Assembly (NCBI GenBank): GCA_963712435.1
Contig: CAVQIB010000005.1
Span: forward strand, 186,001 to 250,000
Reading direction: 5' to 3'
DNA from: Rhodoplanes sp963712435
Lineage (GTDB): Bacteria > Pseudomonadota > Alphaproteobacteria > Rhizobiales > Xanthobacteraceae
DNA length: 64,000 bases
Positions within the stretch are counted from its first letter, which is position 1. Every line of letters starts with the position of its first letter. A program made the translations under genes and the position numbers. The notes beneath the pieces were generated by a model that was given only the letters and a program-made list of their open reading frames with translations, was not told the origin of the DNA and ran no database searches. This document shows, piece by piece, positions 58,336-64,000 of this stretch.

Positions 58336-59887
58336 CCGAAACCGAACAAGCCATGCCGCCGCCAAGGGTCGTCTCGATCATGGCCCGCCCATTGCGGTCA
58401 TCGACATCGGATCGAATTCGGTCCGCCTCGTCGCCTATGAAGGCCTGACCCGCAGCCCCACGCCGATCTTCAACGAGAAGGTGCTCGCCGGGCTCGGGCG
58501 TGAGGTCCAATCGACCGGCCTGCTCGCGCGCGACGCCGTGGAGCGGGCGCTGTCGTCGCTGCGGCGCTTCCGTTCGCTGTGCGACGCGATGGGCGCGCGC
58601 CGGCTGTGGATCATCGCCACCGCCGCGTGCCGCGACGCCGTGAACGGTCCGGACTTCATCGGCGAGGCCGAGAAGATCTGCCGCGTCAAGATCGACGTGA
58701 TCTCCGGCAAGCGGGAGGCGGAGCTGTCGGCGCTCGGCGTTCTGTCCGGCATTCACGAGCCCGACGGCCTGGTCGGAGATCTCGGCGGCGGATCGCTCGA
58801 GCTCATCGACCTGCGCGGTTCGCGCTGCCGGGCGGCCACCACGGTGCCGCTGGGCGGGCTCGCGCTCCAGGACAGTTCCGAGAAATCGCTGAAGAAAGCG
58901 GAAAAGATCGTCGAAACGACGCTCGGCGGCGTGCGGTTTTTAGGGGCGGGCGCGGGCCGCGCCTTCTATTCGGTCGGCGGCACCTGGCGTGCGCTCGCCC
59001 GCCTGCATATGCGCCAGACGGGCTATCCGCTGCATGTGATGCATGGCTATTCGATCCCCGCCAAGGAGGCGCTCGAATTCGTCCGCCTCGTGCGGCGCGT
59101 CAATCCCGACATGCTGTCGCAGATCGAGGCGGTGACGGACGCGCGGCGGCCTCTGCTCGGTTATGCCGCGCTGGTGCATGGAGCACATCATCCGGCGCGC
59201 CAAGCCGCGCGAGATCGTGGTCTCCGCGGCCGGGGTGCGCGAAGGGCTGCTCTACTCGCTGCTCAAGGAGAAGGAGCAAAAGCGCGACGCGCTGCTCGCC
59301 GCGGCGGGCGACCTCAACGTGCTGCGCTCGCGCTCGCCGCAGCACGGCGAGGAGCTGATCCGCTGGACCGACAGGTTCATGTCCTCGTCGAAGATCGAGG
59401 AGACGGCCGAAGAGGTGCGCCTGCGCCATGCCGCCTGTCTGCTCGCCGATATCGGCTGGCGCGCCCATCCCGACTACCGCGGCGAGCAGTCGCTCAACAT
59501 CATCGCGCATGCGAGCTTTCGTCGGCGTCGATCACCCCGGGCGCGCCTATCTCGCGCTGGCGGTGTTTTTCCGCCATGTCGGGCTGTGGGAGGGCGAGCT
59601 GTCGCCGCATGTGCGCGAACTCGCAAGCGCCGCGGATGATCGACCGTGCGCGCGTGCTCGGGGGCGCGTTGCGGGTCGCCTATCTGATATCCGCGGCGAT
59701 GCCCGGCATTCTGCCCGAAGTGCCGCTCGCGGTCGTTCGCGGCCAGCTCGTGCTCTCGCTGAAAGGCCGGTACGCCACGCTGGGCGGGGAGCGCCTGTAC
59801 AACCGGTTGCGGCAGCTTGCGCGCCTGATCGGGCGCGACGTCGATCTCCGTCTCAAGCTGAGCCGGGCGCCCGGTCGACGGCGATGA
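58328..59887 (+). CDS. ppx: Exopolyphosphatase / Ppx-GppA family (frameshifts)
   Basis: Degrades polyphosphate from the end, and some members hydrolyse pppGpp. The ASKHA domain opens with PPIAVIDIGSNSVRLVAYEG, then ATAACRDAVNGPDFIGEAEK and GLVGDLGGGSLELIDLRGSR (phosphate-binding glycine loop), with SVGGTWRALARLHMRQTGYP. Later frames give IIRRAKPREIVVSAAGVREG, the HD-like part RHAACLLADIGWRAHPDYRG and YLALAVFFRHVGLWEGELSP. The end reads LVLSLKGRYATLGGERLYNR. Changes near 59176, 59521 and 59628. GTG 58328 overlaps the ppk stop. Reconstructed length is about 515 residues, normal. It overlaps the convergent rnd end by 35 bases. Confidence 0.92.
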   Translation: MPSRNRTSHAAAKGRLDHGPPIAVIDIGSNSVRLVAYEGLTRSPTPIFNEKVLAGLGREVQSTGLLARDAVERALSSLRRFRSLCDAMGARRLWIIATAACRDAVNGPDFIGEAEKICRVKIDVISGKREAELSALGVLSGIHEPDGLVGDLGGGSLELIDLRGSRCRAATTVPLGGLALQDSSEKSLKKAEKIVETTLGGVRFLGAGAGRAFYSVGGTWRALARLHMRQTGYPLHVMHGYSIPAKEALEFVRLVRRVNPDMLSQIEAVTDARRPLLGYAALVHGAHHPARQAARDRGLRGRGARRAALLAAQGEGAKARRAARRGGRPQRAALALAAARRGADPLDRQVHVLVEDRGDGRRGAPAPCRLSARRYRLARPSRLPRRAVAQHHRACELSSASITPGAPISRWRCFSAMSGCGRASCRRMCANSQAPRMIDRARVLGGALRVAYLISAAMPGILPEVPLAVVRGQLVLSLKGRYATLGGERLYNRLRQLARLIGRDVDLRLKLSRAPGRRR

Positions 59888-61072
59888 CGCGGTTGCGCTC
59901 GATGGCGAGCGCGAGGTCGCCATGCTTGAGGGCGAGCGCTTTTTCGCCGAACAGTTCGCGGCGCCAGCCCTTGAGCGCGCGGCACCTCGGCGTTGTCGTG
60001 GGCGACGATCCGCTCGAGATCGTCCACCGTCGCAATCACCTTGGCGGCGACGCCGTGTTTCTCGGCGGTCATCCGCAGCAGCACTTTCAGGAGCTCCACC
60101 GTCGCGCTCGCATTGGCCTGGGCGCGCGAGCGCTCGAGCCGCGGCAGCGTTTTCGGATCGCGCGAAAGGCCGCGCCGGACGCCGTCGAGAATGTCCTGTC
60201 CCCATTTGGACCGTTCGAAGCCCTTCGGCAGCGAGCGCAGCGCCGCAAGACCCTCCGGCGTGGTCGGCGCCTGAATGGCGATATCGCCGATGACCTCGTC
60301 CTTGAGCACGCGGCCGCGCGGCACGTCGCGCAGTTGCGCCTCGCGTTCCCGCCAGGCGGCAAGCTCGATCAGGATTGCGAGCTCCTTGGGCTTGCGCACG
60401 CGGCTCTTCAGCCTTTCCCAGGCCGTCGCCGGGTCGGCGCGATAGGTCTCGGGCGAGGTGAGGATCTCCATTTCCTCGTCGACCCAATTGGTGCGTCCGC
60501 GCTCGGCCAGATCGGCCGCGAGCGCGAGATAGACGTCGCGCAGATGGGTGACGTCGGAGATCGCATAGGATGTCTGCGCCGAGCGTCAGCGGCCGCCGCG
60601 CCCAGTCGGTGAAGCGGCTCGACTTGTCGAGGGCGTCGCCGGTGATGCGCTGGACCAGCTGGTCGTAGGAGATCGCGTCGCCATAGCCCAGCACCATCGC
60701 GGCGACCTGGGTGTCGAACAGCGGGCGCGGGATCAGCGCCGCCTGGTGCCAGATGATCTCCACATCCTGGCGGGCGGCATGGAAGACCTTGATCACCCGT
60801 TCATTCGCCATCAGCGCATAGAAGGGGCTGAGATCGATTTCCGCGGCGAGCGCGTCGATGACGAGCGCTTCGGCCGGACTGGCCATCTGGGCGACGCAGA
60901 GCAGCGGGTAGTAGGTCGACTCGCGCAGGAATTCGGTGTCGACGGTCACGTAGGGGTGGCGCGCCATGCGCTCGCACGCGGCTGCGAGGTCCTCGGTCGT
61001 CGTGATCAGCTCCGCCGCGAAGGAAGCATGGTTGCTCCCTCTGGCTCGCAAACGCGGGTCCTCGATCAACAT
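59853..61072 (-). CDS. rnd: Ribonuclease D (frameshifts)
   Basis: 3'-5' exoribonuclease that trims tRNA precursors. DEDD motifs: TVDTEFLRESTYYPLLCVAQ (Asp and Glu), VIKVFHAARQDVEIIWH (Asp), and SYAISDVTHL in a second frame (Tyr/Asp). The C-terminal HRDC-like part (KSRVRKPKELAILIELAAWR, EREAQLRDVPRGRVLKDEVI) and the last part LKGWRRELFGEKALALKHGD, ALAIERNRVIAVDRAPGSA lie in further frames; breaks near 60578 and 59985. The start is uncertain: ATG 61072 is in frame, but ATG 61030 has GGAGCAACC upstream and would need one indel to give a more usual N-terminus. About 400 residues. Confidence 0.88.
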
Positions 61073-61233
61073 CGCTTTTGGCAAACGGCTCTCGACGGGA
61101 CGAACAAAATGAGAATCACCACTCAACGTGTCGTTTTCACGCGGTTTTTTGTCATGGTCAAAGCATCATACAGAGCGGGTGCGGCGAGGTCGAGGAGGAA
61201 TTCGGGCGTAACACGCTTGAGTCGCTTCGAGGT

Positions 61234-63527
61234 TAGGCCGCGGTCGCGTGCTCGTAAATATCTTCCTCCTGGGCGTTGTGGAGGCGCACCAGCGCCTCGA
61301 TCGAACTCGATCACCCGCTGAGCATCATGGACGAGATAGCGGTCGACATCCTGCGGCCGCACGTTCGTCGGCGAGACGGGCGAGCAGCCGGGCGAGATGC
61401 AGGATCTCGCGATGCGCCCGGCTCATGGCCGAGAGCCCATGCCCGTCAGGCAGGAACTTGGTGAGTCGCGGATAGACCGCGGCCTCGTCGTTGCGCTCGT
61501 GCCGGACCACCTGCTCGGAGACGATGGCGTTCGCCTCGGCGATCAGGTCGCAGGCGCGCCCGGGATCGGCGTCGTCGAGCGCATCCGCGATGCTGCGCAG
61601 GCGGTCGAGCGCCTTGTCGAGGAGTTCGTGCCCTTCGTGCAGGTCGCGCGCGGCGGCCGACGGCAACGTATGCAGGCGGGCCATGACGCCGCGTCCGGGC
61701 CCGAGCGCGCGCAGGGCGTTGAGGATCACGACGACGTCGATTCCTTCCTGGATGAGGGCGCCGGCGACCGGCGTGAGAAACCCGAAGGCCGCGGCGATCA
61801 TCGCGAGGGCCGACAGCGCCATGCCGGCGACGATGCTCTCCACCGCGATGCGCCGCGCCCGCCGCGCGATCGTGACCGCCTGCGACACCCGGTCGAGCCG
61901 GTCGACCAGGATCACCACGTCGGCGGCCTGCGAGGACGCGCTGGCGCCGCGCGCGCCCATGGCGATTCCGACGCCGGCCGCCGCGAGCGCGGGCGCATCG
62001 TTGATGCCGTCGCCGACCATCAGGGTCGGATTGAGGCGCTGCTCGGTGGCCACCGCATCGACCTTGTCGGACGGGCTGCGGTCGGCGAGCACCTCGTCGA
62101 GATCGAGCGCCGCGCCGATCGTCTCGGCCGCCTCGGCGCGGTCGCCCGTGACCATCATGATGCGCCCGACGCCGGCCTGGCGCAGCGCCTGAATGGCGCG
62201 CGGGGTCTCGGCGCGCAATTCGTCGGCGAGCAGGAGCGCGCCGACGGCGCGGCCGTCCACCGAAACGAACACGCTGAGCGCCGCCCGCCAGGAGGCGCGC
62301 CGCAGCGCCCGCACCGCCCAGTCGGGCGGCCGAGCCGTCCCGAATACGAGCGACGGCGCGCCGACGCACACGCTGCGTCCCTCGACCATTCCTTCGACGC
62401 CCGAGCCGAGCGTCTCGCGCACGCCGTCCGGAACCGCGAGGGCGAGGCCGCGCGCGGTCGCCGCCGCGACGATCGCTTCGGCGGCGATATGGTGCGAGGC
62501 CAGTTCCAGCGAGGCGGCGAGGCGAAGCACCGTCTCGGCGCTCTCCCCCGGCGCGGTTTCGATCGCGACCAGCCGCGCGCCGCCCACGGTCAGCGTTCCG
62601 GTCTTGTCGAACATCACCGTATGCGTTCGCGCCAGCGCTTCGAGCGCGCCGCCGCCCTTGACCAGAACGCCGTGGCGGGCCGCCTGGGAAACGCCGGCGA
62701 TGAAGGCGACGGGAGCGGCGAGGATGAGCGGGCAGGGGGTCGAGGCGACGAGCACGGCGAGCGCCCGGATCGGATCGCCCGACCAGAGATAGGCCGCTCC
62801 TGCAACGACGAGCGTCGCCGGCAGCAGCAGCAAGGCGTAGCGGTCGGCAAGGCGGATGAACGGCGCCTTCGCGGTCTGCGCGGCGGTGACGAGGCGGACG
62901 ATCCCGGCATAGGTGCTTTCGCCGGCCGTCGCGCTGGCGCGCATGGCGAACGATTCGCCGGCATTGACCGTGCCGCTGCGCACCTGATCGAGGGCGCGGC
63001 GCAGGACCGGAAGCGGCTCGCCGGTCAGCGCCGACTCGTCGATCAAGGCCTCGGCGCTCATCACCGCGCCGTCGACGGGGATCAACTCGCCGGCGCGCAC
63101 GAGAAGCATGTCGCCGATCGCGACCGCTTCGATCGGGACATCCTCGATGCGATCGCCGAGCCGCCGATGGGCGACCCGCGGAGCGCGGTCGACCAGCGAT
63201 CTGAGGTCGCGCTCCGCGCGCGCGACGGCGATCTGCTCGAGCACATTGCCGCCGGCATACATGATGGCGACGACCACGCCCGCCAGTTCCTCGCCGAGCG
63301 CGAGCGCCGCACTCATCGACACGAAGGCGACGGCATCGACGCCCATGCGTCCGGCCATGAGGTCGCGGACGATGGTGATCGCGAGCGCTGCGACGACCGG
63401 CGCGGTGCCGAGCGCCCATGCCCAGGAGGCGAGCCTTTCCTTCTCCGGCGAGCCAGGCGGCGAGGCCGACGCCAGTCCCGCGAGTGAGATCAGGACAAGG
63501 CCGTAACGGCGCCATACGTTCGCTCAT
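61234..63527 (-). CDS. P1B-5-type metal ATPase with C-terminal hemerythrin domain (frameshifts at both ends)
   Basis: Heavy-metal P-type ATPase. Membrane metal site VLVASTPCPLILAAPVAF carries TPCP, the mark of the P1B-5 group. Also EALIDESALTGEPLPVLRRA (actuator), VMFDKTGTLTVGGARL (phosphorylation), ELASHHIAAEAIVAA (HP-like locus) and LMVGDGINDAPALAAAG. The tail is hemerythrin-like: LHEGHELLDKALDRL, QVVRHERNDEAAVYPRLTKF and SRAHREILHLARLLARL, and in two other frames DVDRYLVHDAQRVIE then SSIEALVRLHNAQEEDIYEH and stop at 61234. P1B-5 pumps with this tail (Sinorhizobium meliloti Nia) move Ni and Fe. Start ATG 63527 follows GGGAGG; the first membrane helix is also split between frames. Pump motifs are intact. 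Confidence 0.88.
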
Positions 63528-63647
63528 TCGCCCTCCCGAAAGACATGCGCCTGGCGGGTCGGACCAGCGTTAGCATTGATTAGAACGAATATAAACTCTA
63601 GGAGATTCCCGTGTTCGTGCAAACGTATATGCAGAATGACTTGCAGC

Positions 63648-64000
63648 TCAGCCTCCGCGCAGCCGCGGCATGTGGATGAACTCCCACGGGCTCGGGAAGG
63701 GCCCGACCGGCGCCTCGATCACCGTCGGGACATCGGTCCGGGCAAAGCCGCGGGCGAGCGCCGCACGGAGCTCCTCCGGCGTGCGGACGCGCTCGGCCGC
63801 CGCCCCGAAGCTCTCCGCGAAACGCACGAAGTCGGGATTGGCGAGGTCGCAGGCGATCAGCCGGTTGCCGAAAGTTCTCCTCCTGGATGCGCCGCACATT
63901 GCCGAACGCGCCGTCCGCGAACACGATGGCGACGAGCGGGATGCGGTGGAGCATCGCCGTCGCAAGCTCGTTCGCCGTGAACAGAAAGCCGCCGTCGCCA
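63648..64000 (-). CDS. Thiamine-diphosphate enzyme, acetolactate-synthase-like, cut by the window end (one frameshift)
   Basis: Only the C-terminal part is present; the gene continues past base 64000. GDGGFLFTANELATAMLHRI, PLVAIVFADGAFGNVRRIQE make up the ThDP-binding motif (GDG...N). A second frame continues NFGNRLIACDLANPDFVRFA, ESFGAAAERVRTPEELRAAL, and DVPTVIEAPVGPFPSPWEFI then HMPRLRGG. The break near 63877, at GAACTTTCGG, fits one extra T. Enzymes of this fold include acetolactate synthase, benzoylformate decarboxylase and related decarboxylases; which one cannot be told from this end. Confidence 0.87.
   Translation of the reverse strand, partial: ATAAFCSRRTSLRRRCSTASRSSPSCSRTARSAMCGASRRRTFGNRLIACDLANPDFVRFAESFGAAAERVRTPEELRAALARGFARTDVPTVIEAPVGPFPSPWEFIHMPRLRGG

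Noticed and set aside
63528..63647. FNR/FixK-type box (TTGAT-N4-ATCAA) upstream of the P1B-5 ATPase
   Set aside because: A TTGATTAGAACGAAT string is present but lacks the second half-site.

Overview
The window is high-GC DNA from an alphaproteobacterium, most likely of the order Hyphomicrobiales (Rhizobiales, Bradyrhizobiaceae/Xanthobacteraceae-like). The evidence is a circularly permuted two-piece tmRNA with an ANDNYAPVAQAA tag, an alpha-type SspB ending in a ClpX-binding tail, HdaA, several families typical of that order (DUF3551, DUF1236, DUF2171, ribbon-helix-helix next to fumC), and the order purN-purM / CDP-alcohol transferase-hdaA-ppk-ppx / rnd. This is a chromosomal segment; I see no prophage, insertion sequence or CRISPR array.

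Layout. 1-5.6 kb: end of an AsmA-like gene, ribbon-helix-helix regulator, fumC, sspB. 5.8-13.1 kb: tmRNA, topA, acylphosphatase, lipB, tRNA-Leu(GAG), a DUF3551 secreted protein and a polysaccharide deacetylase. 13.4-16.2 kb: MgtE-type Mg2+ transporter and isovaleryl-CoA dehydrogenase. 16.9-28.4 kb: a type I secretion locus made of a roughly 2,800-residue secreted protein (beta-helix blocks, RTX calcium-binding blocks, a linker module used five times and a C-terminal 49-residue repeat array), followed by its PrtD-like ABC exporter and PrtE-like adaptor. 28.9-34.9 kb: small membrane protein, methyltransferase, peptidoglycan-binding protein, and a three-gene operon (TackOD1 zinc-ribbon protein, family 2 glycosyltransferase, HlyD-like protein) that looks like an exopolysaccharide synthesis-export unit. 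35.2-38.6 kb: a metallo-beta-lactamase-fold/TPR/DoxX operon divergent from an ECF sigma/anti-sigma pair, with matching promoter-like motifs on both sides. 38.7-49 kb: aldo/keto reductase, queC with a VUT-family transporter, unknown membrane and periplasmic proteins, YdcF-like protein, DUF599, glutathione transferase, CsbD, DUF1236, DUF2171, ndk and TerC. 49-64 kb: Ca2+-type P-ATPase, cold-shock protein, purN/purM, CDP-alcohol transferase, hdaA, ppk, ppx, RNase D, a P1B-5 metal ATPase with a C-terminal hemerythrin domain, and the end of a thiamine-diphosphate enzyme.

Many conserved housekeeping genes (fumC, topA, queC, ppk, ppx, purN, hdaA, rnd) are broken by single-base indels that leave recognisable protein on both sides. 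Where I could resolve them, nearly all are one-base insertions, so most look like residual sequencing error rather than decay. The worst-hit genes are mgtE, the type I exporter and adaptor, topA and the Ca2+-type ATPase. Coordinates for such genes span the whole reconstructed gene, and the frame changes are described in each entry.
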